A stretch of 64,000 nt of DNA from Chrysaora quinquecirrha (taxonomy: Eukaryota; Cnidaria; Scyphozoa; Semaeostomeae; Pelagiidae): NCBI GenBank assembly GCA_014526335.1, contig JACTAT010000048.1, forward strand, positions 1,996,046 to 2,060,045, read 5' to 3'. Below, piece after piece: positions 22,141 to 32,543 of the stretch. The position numbers and the translations under genes are program-made. The notes beneath the pieces are model-generated. The model was not told where the DNA came from and ran no database searches. It saw nothing but the letters and a program-made list of their open reading frames with translations. The first letter of the stretch is position 1. The number at the start of each line of letters is the position of its first letter.

Positions 22141-24604
22141 GAGATTCTCAAGCTATCAAAAAAGTAACAGCCTCTGCTCAGTATTAGCTTCAAGCTCCAT
22201 GGACAACCTTTCTTTTCCTTTAAGGAATACAGTAGCTCCAAAAGCTTTTTGTCCCCTTCCGTTGTTAAGAAGGCCTTTTTCTAATAAGCTCTCCCCTAAT
22301 AAACCCTCCCTCATTCTTGGTAGTTTCTGAGATTGAAGGATTTAAAACAATCAAGAGAAAAGAGGTTGAATACTCTGATATAAAAAATTTAAAAAAATTG
22401 AAGTTGTTGTGCATCTCAGATATAATGTTGATTTATAAAGGTGGCAATAATAAACTTCTTTACATTTTTGTTTAATTACATAAGTACTGAGCAATTATAA
22501 AAGTTCAATAATTATTGTTTTATTTTTAAGCACACTTGATTGCTTTCTGTTGAAGCAGCAAAAATCTTCACAACAGGCAACCTGCATTAGTAGCCCAAGA
22601 AAATGTACAGATTAAGAGAAAATATGTGAAAACTAAGTTGTCTTGATGATTTTATTTGAGGTATCTTGGGCAACAGTTGGTTTTCTAGATGCATTATGTC
22701 CCTCATTTGAAATATTGGGTGTTTCAGATTCACCGAGTTGTTCAATCCTTGTGCGTTTTCTAGGAGGTGTTAAGTTTTCTCTTGCTAATGAGCTTGCTTT
22801 ATGTCTCGTTTCTGCTTCAAAATTTTTTCAAAAATACATTTAGAAGAGATTTCTTTGGGAATCTGAACCATTTGTTAATTCCAATTTACATTTTTTTTTA
22901 ACTTTGCTTTTGCATTCTGTAAACTTTGCAGTTTTTGCTAACACTTCCTGCATACATAGAATTAAACAATATCATCATAGTGTTGAAGCCACTGACTAGA
23001 CATCAGCACATTGCAACCATAAAAACTGGGCAGAAATTGAAGAGTGTCTTCAGTCAAGCAAAACTTTCTTTTGTTGTGACTAACCAAGGTAGAACAACAA
23101 TTAACACATTCTTTGCTCAGCTGATGCAAGAAATCCGAGGATATTGACAAGTTCGGCATTTTGAACAGGTAAGAGAAGACAACTATGGTGTTAGCATCAT
23201 AGCTATAATCGACAAAAAACCAATTCCCCCCTATAAACAAGAAGTAAGATACAAGAAACTTACCGTTAGGCATTTTGGAAGGCACTATCGAGGTATTTTT
23301 CCGTTGAATTCCAAAGAAAGAACTAAGTGTTCATCCTTACGCCATCATTACCAGAGCCCAGCTAGATAGGTGACTTTCGTTTCGAACTCTTCCGCTGACC
23401 AAATTTACCGCCATATTCCGCACTGACGATGAGTGTTTGATGCACCTCGTGGCGTAAAGTTTGGAGGAGAAAAGAAATCAAAGCAGAAAAGCATAATAAA
23501 GTGTGTCTAATAACAGTGCGCAATAAGAATTTAATTACTTTCAATTGTATAAAGAACAAAAGTATTGTTAGTTTGATAGTGTAAACAAATGGATACATTC
23601 TGGACAAAGTTTGAGTTGCAAGTGTTGCCTTCTTATTAAGAGTGTGTTGTAGAAATGAAAATGGCCTGGCCAGTCTGCAATTTCAAAATCATCAAAGACG
23701 TTGTGAGAAGTATAACAATCACAATTATTAATGTATTTACAGAAACTTTTGAAGAACTCTTAATTGAGTTAAATCTACCAAGAAAACAAACCAATTATGA
23801 GATATACAATTTCAATTATCAACATCGCAGTCAAACTAAAGCTGAATGAAATTATCCTACAACTTAAATTAGATACTAATTAACAACCGTGACATGATAC
23901 TTGTTGATTTTCTTATATTTTTTCAATAATTATGTTTTGATTATATAGTGAAATTTTGGAGATATGTTTCCAATGTTCTAAAGTCAGGAAAACGTTTTTT
24001 TTTCACACGATTTAAAAGTGCGATTCCTATCCACGCAACAAAACTAAAACTGGACGAAATTATTCTACAACTTAAATTAGATGCTTATTAAAAACCGCAC
24101 CATGATACTTGTTGATTTTCTTATATTTTGTCAAAAATCATGTTTTGATTATATAGTTAAATTTTGGAGATATGTTTCCAATGTCCTAGACCAAGAAAGT
24201 AAAAGAAACGAAATTCAACGAAACGAAACTACTCTCCCTAACCCTCCAAAACGAAACTACACTCCAAAACTACAGAACTAAACTTCCTATCGTTATAACT
24301 CAAGTGCAGCCCAAACTATACATATATAATGTTTGCAGGCAGTATGTATTTAAATAAACTTTAATTATGGTAGATTTTCTTTCGGAATTTCATAAACTTT
24401 ACATCTTTCCAGTGTGACGCCCATTCTTTTTTGATAAGCATCAAGATTCTTTTAACAACAAATGCTATTGTCATCAGGTCGCGCTATAGTGCGATGGTTT
24501 TTATGGATCTAGCATGCTGGTTTCTCCAACCTCGTTTTCAAGAGTTCTTACAATGCAACACACTTGTCTGAAACCGCTAGCCTCGTTTCCGATTTAACAA
24601 CCTT
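22141..24604. other. unassigned block of unit 2
   Basis: As in unit 1, plus the 183-bp internal duplication (near 23860-24100) in which the 'aaactggacgaaattattctacaacttaaattagat' region and the following text occur twice. A minus frame at 23285-22962 spans a possible unspliced gtaagt...ttatag intron. The plus frame 23655-23849 is open (64 aa). Confidence 0.5.
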
Positions 24605-24922
24605 TAAGGCCCGATTACACTATCACATTCAGGTACAATTTGCTTCTAGTTTTTTCCGTGATCGCGGACAACGAGAGAATGTGATAGTGTAAATCACCGC
24701 TCCAAGGTGCTTGTATTTGCTTGTTGTGTGGAATTTTAATCCATCTTGAGGAAAAAACTTTTGATCGCTGTTCAAAAAGATTTCCATCATCTTGAAGTTT
24801 TTCAAAGGAGCCGACAATTAACCCAAAATATTGCGCCAAAATATTGATGAACGTTTTGGCGCGAAAACTGGTTGAGTTGGATTGGAAGGAAGGTTGAAAA
24901 TAATCAAGAAATTTAATCAAGA

Positions 24923-26263
24923 ATGACTAGTGAATTTGCGAGATTTAAGCAGTGGATGGCACAAAAACGTCACGACGAGCAAAGGTAAGATTAAGGTTGA
25001 ATATTTAATAATGATTATCACATTTCAAGTGGTGGAAATTCAAAAGGGATATATATATATAGACTATTATCATTTTTAGGCCAATTCCAACTTAGATTGC
25101 TGCACAATATCAACGTACCTCGCAAGTAACCTAGTTTGTTTTTCTTAGAAATGAAGATCCAGATAGTCTAGATGAAGACGAAGTTGAAGAAATGAGTATG
25201 CCTGAAGCTTCAATTATAACAGCGCCTGCAGCAACACCCCAATTGCAAACAACAGCAGTAGGCCCACCTAAGAAGCGTACAAGGAAGGACAAGAAATTCG
25301 AGTGGAAAGATCATGTGGTGGAAAAGTTAATTTTACTATGGCAAGAACAGCCATTGCTATACAACGTAAGCCACCCGCAATACCACATAAAGGAGAAAAG
25401 AAGAAATTGCATAAATGCAATTGTGAGTAGTTTGGGAGAAGATACTGAGGTAATGTTTTCCTTAAAACTCATCATCCTAGTAAGTAAACAAAACATTTTT
25501 TTAAACTTACATGCTTCCCTCCATCCCATTTAAGCTACTGTTTTATTTGCAGGTCGAACAAGTTCCATCCCTTGATGATGTGTCAAAAAAGATCAATGCC
25601 CTTCGGTCATACTTTGTTGGGGAGAGAAATAAAACTGAGCAATCCAAAGTTAGTGGTGCAGGTGCTGCTGAAGTTTACCGGTCAAAATGGCAGTTTTATG
25701 AAAGCTTATTATTTCTATCAGACAATGTGACACCACGCCCAACAATATCAAATGTGGCAAGGAGAACTGCCCTAGCCGAAGGAGTAGCCAATGATGTATC
25801 ACCAGCCTCTGCCTCAGCATACAAAATAGATAACAAGCCATCTTCCAAATCAGCAAAAGAAATGGATGCAGCAAGAACAAACAAATTGCTTGAGTCTGCT
25901 ATCCAAGTACTGAATGCACCCCAAGAGAAAAATGTTTCTCGAAAGTCAGATGACGATATTTTTGGAGAACTGATTGCCAATTTGCTGAAAAAAATCCCTG
26001 AAGGAGAAACAAAAGATTTCTTAAAAATGGATGTTCAAAGAATGATTCTGGAAGCAAAATATAGGGTACCACCCCAGAATATATTTGGCTCAAATCAGGC
26101 TGGCAACTTCAACAACTCTTTTCAAGGAACGCAATCCTGCTTTGAGAACCAGATGTTTAGCCAGCATATCATGCCATTCAACAGACCAAGTCCAAGTTCA
26201 TCCCATACAGAGTCATCTTCCTCAAGAAGTGCTGGCTTTAATAATGAGCTAACAGAACTATGA
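24923..26263 (+). CDS. Harbinger accessory DNA-binding protein (MADF domain), three exons
   Basis: Proposed exons are 24923-24984, 25149-25449 and 25553-26263, with GT-AG introns of 164 and 103 bp and consistent phase. The start MTSEFARFKQWM leads to an acidic stretch (LDEDEVEEM). A MADF domain is split by the second intron: VEKLILLWQEQPLLYNVSHPQY in part before it, then KWQFYESLLFL after it. The C-terminus is Ser/Asn-rich. In Harbinger elements this Myb-like partner carries the transposase into the nucleus and binds the ends. No stops or frameshifts were seen. Confidence 0.85.
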
Positions 26264-26431
26264 ACTACAATTTTGTGTTTATGGTGAGCAATTTGTGACA
26301 TTTACATGGGTTTTAGTATATTGATTTCATTTTTTCAGACACATTGACATTGAAAAATGCAATTCTTTATTTTAAATTGTTTGCAAGTTTGTTGCTGTAT
26401 AGATCTACTCTGAATACAAATAATCAGATGT

Positions 26432-27673
26432 TTAACTATTAGAAACAAGACATTTCCACTGCCATGGTACCTGGCCTGGTCCATAAAAATGGTCAGCAAA
26501 GATCTCTCTGATGGTTTCAGCTGATTTTGCTATCTTGTTTCCATGTCTTCTCGCTGGAAGGGATTGTAAGCCTGTTTCAGTGCTATCTTTCCTCCATATT
26601 CCATCAGTGATCCTGTCATTTATGATCTCATCTACATATCCTTTTGGTGTGTATGATTCTCTTGACCTTGTCCTTAAAAGATTGTGCAGCACCAGTGATG
26701 CTAATACGACTGAGGTAGCTTTGTCTGGCTGAAGATTGATCTTGGTAGAAAATATTCTAAAAACATTGGTAAGAATTCCAAAAGCATTCTCAGTTACCCT
26801 CCGAAAACGGGAAAGTCTGTAATTGAATATCCTTTTCCTATCTGTGCATCCACGGTCCGGGTATGGCTTCAAGCAATGCTTTGTCAAGGGAAATGCGTTA
26901 TCTCCAACAAACACAAAAGGTACAGCTTCATTTGACTCAAAGGGCTGCCAAGCAGGATCCCCTGACAAAGGCAGCTGCCTTGGTGATGGTAGATTCAAAT
27001 TGTTATCTGCAAGTAAGCTGCAAATCGCTGAGTTCCTATAGACACCACCGTCACTAATTCTCCCTTGACATCCAACATCAGCGAAAATAAACTTGTAGTC
27101 AAAATCGACAAGGGCAAGTAGCACAATACTGTAAAAGCCTTTGTAGTTATAGAAGTTTGCACCAGAGTTCACAGGGTGATATATGGAGATGTGCTTACCA
27201 TCTGCTGCACCAAATGCATTTGGGAATTGCCATCTTTCCTCTGCACCTTGAGCTAACTTGATCCAATCTGCCTCCGATGTTGGAAAATGAAAGTACTCTT
27301 CTTTCAGGTTGTTGTATATTGCATCACATACAACAGGAACAAACTTTGTGATAGTAGACTGATGTATTCGGAATTGATATTGGAGACTCTCGAAGCTCTC
27401 TCCAGTTCCAAGAAATCGTAGAGTTACTGCCAGTTTCTGTTCTGCACTTAAGTCCTCCGTGTCGTTCAGTCTCAGCTCATTTATCAAACTTCCATAGATG
27501 CCCTTTCCACTGGCCTCCCTCTCTTTTAGCCAAGGTTTTACCCAGCAACTTCTCCTTTTTCTTTTGGGTTTCTTTTCTTTCTTGATAACGCAATAAATTA
27601 TCATTGCCGCTGCAGCCTTCCTTCGCCCTTCATTGTAATCATCTTCTGAATCCTCCATTTTTGCTAACCTCAC
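26432..27673 (-). CDS. Harbinger DDE transposase
   Basis: 413 codons, uninterrupted. The DDE_Tnp_4 nuclease domain shows the three acids in context: FGAADGKHISIY (Asp), GRISDGGVYRNS (Asp) and RRVTENAFGIL (Glu). An N-terminal helix-turn-helix-like region (LRFLGTGESFESLQYQFRIHQSTI) is typical. It is convergent with the MADF gene. The start at 27673 gives MRLAKMEDSEDDYNEGRRK; the second Met, six codons in, is also possible. It likely catalyses cut-and-paste transposition into TWA sites. Confidence 0.93.
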   Translation of the reverse strand: MRLAKMEDSEDDYNEGRRKAAAAMIIYCVIKKEKKPKRKRRSCWVKPWLKEREASGKGIYGSLINELRLNDTEDLSAEQKLAVTLRFLGTGESFESLQYQFRIHQSTITKFVPVVCDAIYNNLKEEYFHFPTSEADWIKLAQGAEERWQFPNAFGAADGKHISIYHPVNSGANFYNYKGFYSIVLLALVDFDYKFIFADVGCQGRISDGGVYRNSAICSLLADNNLNLPSPRQLPLSGDPAWQPFESNEAVPFVFVGDNAFPLTKHCLKPYPDRGCTDRKRIFNYRLSRFRRVTENAFGILTNVFRIFSTKINLQPDKATSVVLASLVLHNLLRTRSRESYTPKGYVDEIINDRITDGIWRKDSTETGLQSLPARRHGNKIAKSAETIREIFADHFYGPGQVPWQWKCLVSNS

Positions 27674-28002
27674 TCGACCACTGCACTCGACACCTACTCA
27701 TCAGCAACTACAATCGCGCCAAAATGGTGGTTAACTCAACTAGTCTTCGCGCCAAAATGTTCATTGCATGACCAATATTTTATGTTAATTGTCGGCTCCT
27801 TTGAAAAACTTCAAGATGATGGAAATCTTTTTGAACAGCGATCAAAAGTTTTTTCCTCAAGATGGATTAAAATTCCACACAACAAGCAAATACAAGCACC
27901 TTGGAGCGGTGATTTACACTATCACATTCTCTCGTTGTCCGTGATCACGGAAAAACTAGAAGCAAATTGTACCTGAATGTGATAGTGTAATCTAGGGCCT
28001 AA

Positions 28003-28030
28003 ATTTGAACATCACGTTCGAATCGTCTAT

Positions 28031-28062
<32 letters not shown>

Positions 28063-28063
28063 A
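28003..28063 (+). promoter_or_regulatory. promoter B remnant, unit 2 (heat-shock elements lost)
   Basis: Only CGTTCGAATC and the (TA)n/TATA tract (about 36 bp) remain, immediately right of the Harbinger element. Both heat-shock arrays and the CCAAT box present in other units are gone. Confidence 0.7.
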
Positions 28064-28104
28064 ATCAAAGCGTAAAGCGAAATCACTTCAGTTAGAAAAT
28101 AATC

Positions 28105-28747
28105 ATGAAGAGAAGCAAAGAAGAGAATTCGATTTCCTTGTGATGTTTGCCAGAAACACTACAGCACAAGAATCAAAATGAGATGCCACATGATGTCTAT
28201 ACATTCAACTCCATCAATTATATTAACTTCTCAAATTATACGTTGTGGAAAGTATTTGCAACTACCTACATACATCCAAAACAAGAGGGCTGTTATCAAT
28301 GTACAGAACAAAGACGATGCTTCATCTGGGCAATTCTATCCGCTCTAAATCCACCAGCAAAACATCCACAGAGAGTTGCAAAGTATTACCCATACTCAGG
28401 TGAACTTAATTGTGAAGGATTGACATATCCAGTAAAAGCAGACAATGAAAAGATGATTGATACATTTGAAATAAACAACAACATTTCAATCAACATCTAT
28501 ATGGATGAAGATGGTGAAAATTGTACCCGTAAGAACAACTAAAGTTCATCGTGAAAAACAGGTGCATTTGCTATTGATAACCAATGAGGATGGTGAGAGT
28601 CACTATTGCTGGATAAAGGACTTGAGTCGTCTTTTTGCAGGTCGTTTAGTTCATAAACATGGTGGAAAGCGTTTTTACTGTCCTCTATGTCTAACATCAT
28701 GTATAACTCAAGACAATTTGGAAAAACATAAAAAGTTATGTAAATAA
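28105..28747 (+). pseudogene. PolB N-terminal fragment B, unit 2
   Basis: Same structure and same 4-bp deletion and frame changes as unit 1. The TAG of unit 1 reads TGG here, so the middle frame runs 28147-28542 and the last finger is in 28505-28747. Confidence 0.78.
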
Positions 28748-28950
28748 AAGACACGTTTTTAATTTCCCCGAAACATTCTAGTACGTTTAAATACGAACAT
28801 TAGAATATCTATAAATTATTTTAAATTTGTAAAAATTTAGATTGTTGTAAGTTCTATAGAAATTGTTATAATTCAATTATTCAAGATTTACAAGAGTTTA
28901 ATTACAAAAGACTCCTCCTTAGCATAAGATTCGCAGCGCTAAAAATGATG

Positions 28951-29135
28951 TAATAATCCTACAATCTGATTGGCTAGAACTTTCCAGAAAAAGGGAAAAG
29001 TCCCTAATAATCCTACAATCTGATTGGCTAGAACATTCTAGAAGTTTCCGAAGTTTCCACAAGATTCTAGAAACGTGAAATCCTACAATCTCTTTGGTTT
29101 ATAATTGGAACGCGACGTTCAATCATCTATATAAA
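28951..29135 (+). promoter_or_regulatory. promoter C, unit 2
   Basis: Same modules as unit 1; one base is lost in the CGTTCGAAT motif (acgttcaatc). TATATAAA is at 29128-29135 and the ATG at 29163. Confidence 0.75.
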
Positions 29136-29162
29136 TCAAGCGAAATCAGTTAGAAATTAATC

Positions 29163-30731
29163 ATGAAGAGCTCACACGAAGAAGAGAGCTCAGCGGCTAA
29201 TAATAGTAAGCAAAGAATAATCGCCATATGTATGTGGAAATTGTTTGAAAGAATGTTAAATCTCGCATCACATAGGCGAACAGCGCATGATATAGCTACA
29301 CCCATCAACAGCAGAACAAAATAAATTAGTCGGTGAAGGTAACAAAATGAACAAGATGGATATGAAAGCATTTAGAATATATACCGAAAAAGAAGATATC
29401 AAAGACAGGGCAAGAATCACACAACATACTATTCAAGAAATTAAAGAAGATTGCCAGGCCACAAGCAGGGGATAAAGTATTATATCACTATTGATGTCGA
29501 ATTTAAAAAGTATGGTGATAAGCCTATGGTTACAGAAGCACCACCCACATTCAGAACCACCGTGCATGCGTTGTTAAGGTCAGAGTATGACTATGTTGAA
29601 GATCAAGTAGTTGAAGCTATCAACACACTACGAGATAAGGTTGATGAATTCTTGGAGAATGGAAGTGGTTGGATATTTGCAAAGTTTACCCAACTGCAAG
29701 TGAAGATGTTTAATTATGAAGCAATTCGGGGTGGAAAGTATTTGCAACTACCTACATACATCAAAAACAAGCGAGCCGTCATCAATGTACAGAACAGAGA
29801 CGATAAATGCTTCATCTGGGCAATCCTATCCGCTCTACATCCATCAGCAGAACATCCACAGAGAGTTGCAAAGTATCGTCCATTCTTGGATGAACTTAAC
29901 TGTGAAGGATTGACATATCCAGTGAATTTAACCGATAAAAAGATTATTAATACATTTGAAATAAACAACAACCTTTTAATCAACATCTATATGGATGAAG
30001 ATGACTCAATTGTACCAGTAAGAATAACTGAAGTTAAACGTAAAAAACATGTGCATTTGCTGTTGATATTCAATGACTATGGTGAGAGTCACTATTGCTG
30101 AATAAAGGACTTGAGTTGTCTTTTTGCAGGTCGAGATGGTGAAAAACATCACGGAAAACGTTTTATCTGTCCTCTATACTTTTCGGGGTGTACAACTCAA
30201 CAAAATTTTTAAAAGCATGAAAAGCTATGTCAGACCCTTCAAGCTGTTGAATATCCTCGAGATACAGAATTGAAGTTTGAACATTTCAAGCATCAGAGCT
30301 GGCTACCATTTATCATCTATGCAGATACTGAATCCATTCTGGAAAGCTCAAACAGAAGAGCTGCTTATCAAGAACATAAGCTGATCAGTTATTGCATTTA
30401 TGTCAAATGTATCGATGATAGATGGCAACAACTGTTGGAATGCTATAATGGTGAAGACTGCATGGAGGTGTTGATGAATCGGCTAGATGATTTGAATGAG
30501 GAAATCCGAGCAGTGTTCAAGAAAACCATGCCGATGATTAGATTAACACCTGAAGAAAGTGCAAGACATGATAGGGCTACACACTGTTATTGCTGCAAGC
30601 AGTTATTTGATGATAAGGATAAGAAGAAAGTCAAAGATCATTGTCAAATTACTGGGAAATACAGAGGTCCAGCTTGTAAGTATTGCAAATTTAATCATCT
30701 ATACGATGCAGGATTTATAGTTGATCTATGA
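29163..30731 (+). pseudogene. PolB N-terminal fragment C, unit 2
   Basis: The first finger is destroyed here: cgccatatg replaces cgcttgcaatg near 29223. The frame 29451-30101 runs unbroken through the GGKYLQLP block to the shared TGA (30099-30101). The frame 30270-30731 carries YADTES and the treble-clef region, ending at the shared truncation. Confidence 0.83.
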
Positions 30732-30824
30732 ATCGATTGCAAGTCATCAATAACTAGACCCAATAGAGGAACAGCATCCTTAATTATAATGAAATCACAA
30801 CAAACAGCAAACACTTTTTCATTC

Positions 30825-30938
30825 TCATCTTTTTCTTTTTCGATATAGCATACAAGCAATCATGCTACATTTCCAGCTTGTATCCACTGGAAGTGGATTA
30901 ACAAAATTTACATGTCTATAATTTAAAGTTACATTCAT
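30825..30938 (-). CDS. 37-aa ORF overlapping the penton stop codon, unit 2
   Basis: Identical layout to 20423-20536, with the ATGA overlap at 30938-30935. Confidence 0.45.
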   Translation of the reverse strand: MNVTLNYRHVNFVNPLPVDTSWKCSMIACMLYRKRKR

Positions 30939-31961
30939 ATTACCGGTCTAATTCTAACTGTTAGTGATGTTTCTCCAATATATTGCTTTGCAGAATAGAG
31001 TGATGTTAATTTTATAGGATTCCCATCATCATCTACCAATCTTATTGGAATTTTTTGAAACTGCAACCTCTCCAATGGTGTGAAAATTATATTCTTTGGA
31101 GCATAATATCTAACATATGTATCAAGATCTGTATCGTAAAATGTTAGTTTTCTCAAAACTCGCCTTTTCTCAATACCACCAAGATAGTTACTTTCCAATA
31201 GGTCACATTCTATATTTATAGATGTATGTTCATTTAGATGAACACCATCCTTTATTCTACTCAAACAGTTGATCTTGCCTCCGGTTAACGGATCGCCATC
31301 TGCCTTCTTCTTATATACAATCAGATCCATAGCCTGGTGAGGTTGTATGCTGTCAGAAGTATTGTATTCAAAGTATGTCAATATTGAACCATTTGGCAAA
31401 GTGTGATTCATTTGATCTTCCAAACCGAGTAAATGAGCCAAAGGTCTTGAAACTTTCATGAGAAGTGCACTGGTACATTTCAGTGGCATTCCTTGATATG
31501 TTGCATATCCCAATGATTTCAAATCATCTTTCATTTCAAACTGTATCTTTCCACCAATCAATGATACTGATAACATGTTTTTCAGCTCATAACCAAACTG
31601 AGGGAAATTCAATACCCTGTCATTGAAAAGCCTTTTGAATTCATAATACATGAGAGTATTATCGCGTGTTTCAATAATTTCTTTATCAAGATTTTTCATT
31701 AAAAAGTCATTTATACCCCAATCAAGCAATTTTCCTCTTCATCCGTGACTGTTACATACTCATTTGCTATTGAAAACCAATATTGATCTTGCAGTGATTT
31801 TTCTCCTCTATCCGCAACGTCATTTGTAACAATGCCATTTCCCACTTTCTCTTATTGTTTAATTGAAATATATGAGTTAAATCAACTGTGAAATCTACTA
31901 ATTTTATTCTATCGGTAGCAAATCCCGAAGGAAGAACCAAATGGAATTCTTCATAAATCAT
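30935..31961 (-). pseudogene. penton-like minor capsid gene (unit 2/3 copy)
   Basis: The ORF 31729-30935 (264 codons) is open. Upstream breaks are one lost C near 31734 (ttttcctcttc) and one lost G near 31815. The ATG at 31961 overlaps the integrase stop. The T/A runs that break units 1 and 5 are normal length here. Confidence 0.72.
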
Positions 31962-32543
31962 TTTGTCTCCAATTGACTTTCAGCTACCCACTCATCAAAT
32001 TGTGGAGGATAACCTCTCCATCTGATTAAATAGAAGTTTTTGCCCCCTCTTCTTCTTAGTTTTCAACACTTGCTCGACAACAAATGTTTTTGGAAGATAC
32101 ACACGCTGTAGCTCTTCTTTATAGAAACGATCAACTATCTTTTCACCTTGTAGATCTTCAATTTCATACATTACAGGATATCTTTCTTTAAAGACTTTAC
32201 TGATCTTGAATATTTCTTCAGTGTAATTTTGCAAGTAACCTTTCTTAAATATTCTCTTCTTCAAACTCAATCTTACATAATCTCCAGTTCTGAAAAGCTT
32301 TTTATTTTTTCTGGTTTCTTTTTTAAACAATCTTTTTCGAACAGTGTCAACATTGTCTTGGTTGACTTCAGAAGGTCTCATACCAATAGATCTGTGGTAT
32401 GTATTATTGTATGAGTTGACAAAATTCTAGAGGTTTTACCCACGCATACTTGCTAAAAGTATTAATGCAGCATAAGAGGAATGTAATGTTGTCATTTTCT
32501 TTTTTAAAATGCGCCATATCAACAAAATCACATTCCCATGAAT
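31958..32543 (-). pseudogene. Polinton integrase remnant, unit 3
   Basis: Same core deletion. One extra C in the tgccccc run shifts the chromodomain frame (ORF 32381-31995). Confidence 0.8.

Larger units (their letters stand above)
24608..27999. mobile_element. PIF/Harbinger DNA transposon, apparently complete
   Basis: Terminal inverted repeats of about 47 bp begin GGCCC(TA)GATTACACTATC. The left copy starts at 24608 and the right copy ends at 27999. TAA flanks both ends (24605-24607 and 28000-28002), the 3-bp duplication expected for this superfamily. It carries the two standard genes: a MADF (Myb/SANT-like) DNA-binding protein (+) and a DDE transposase (-), both without visible lesions. 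The flanking Polinton sequence is not contiguous: about 450 bp is missing. Confidence 0.93.
20873..31274. repeat. Polinton-derived tandem unit 2, interrupted by Harbinger (10,402 bp)
   Basis: Same order as the other units, but it contains the 3,392-bp Harbinger element at 24608-27999. About 450 bp present in unit 1 (17142-17590) is missing at the insertion point. That removes promoter A, the small glycine-2 ORF and the heat-shock elements of promoter B. Confidence 0.92.
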
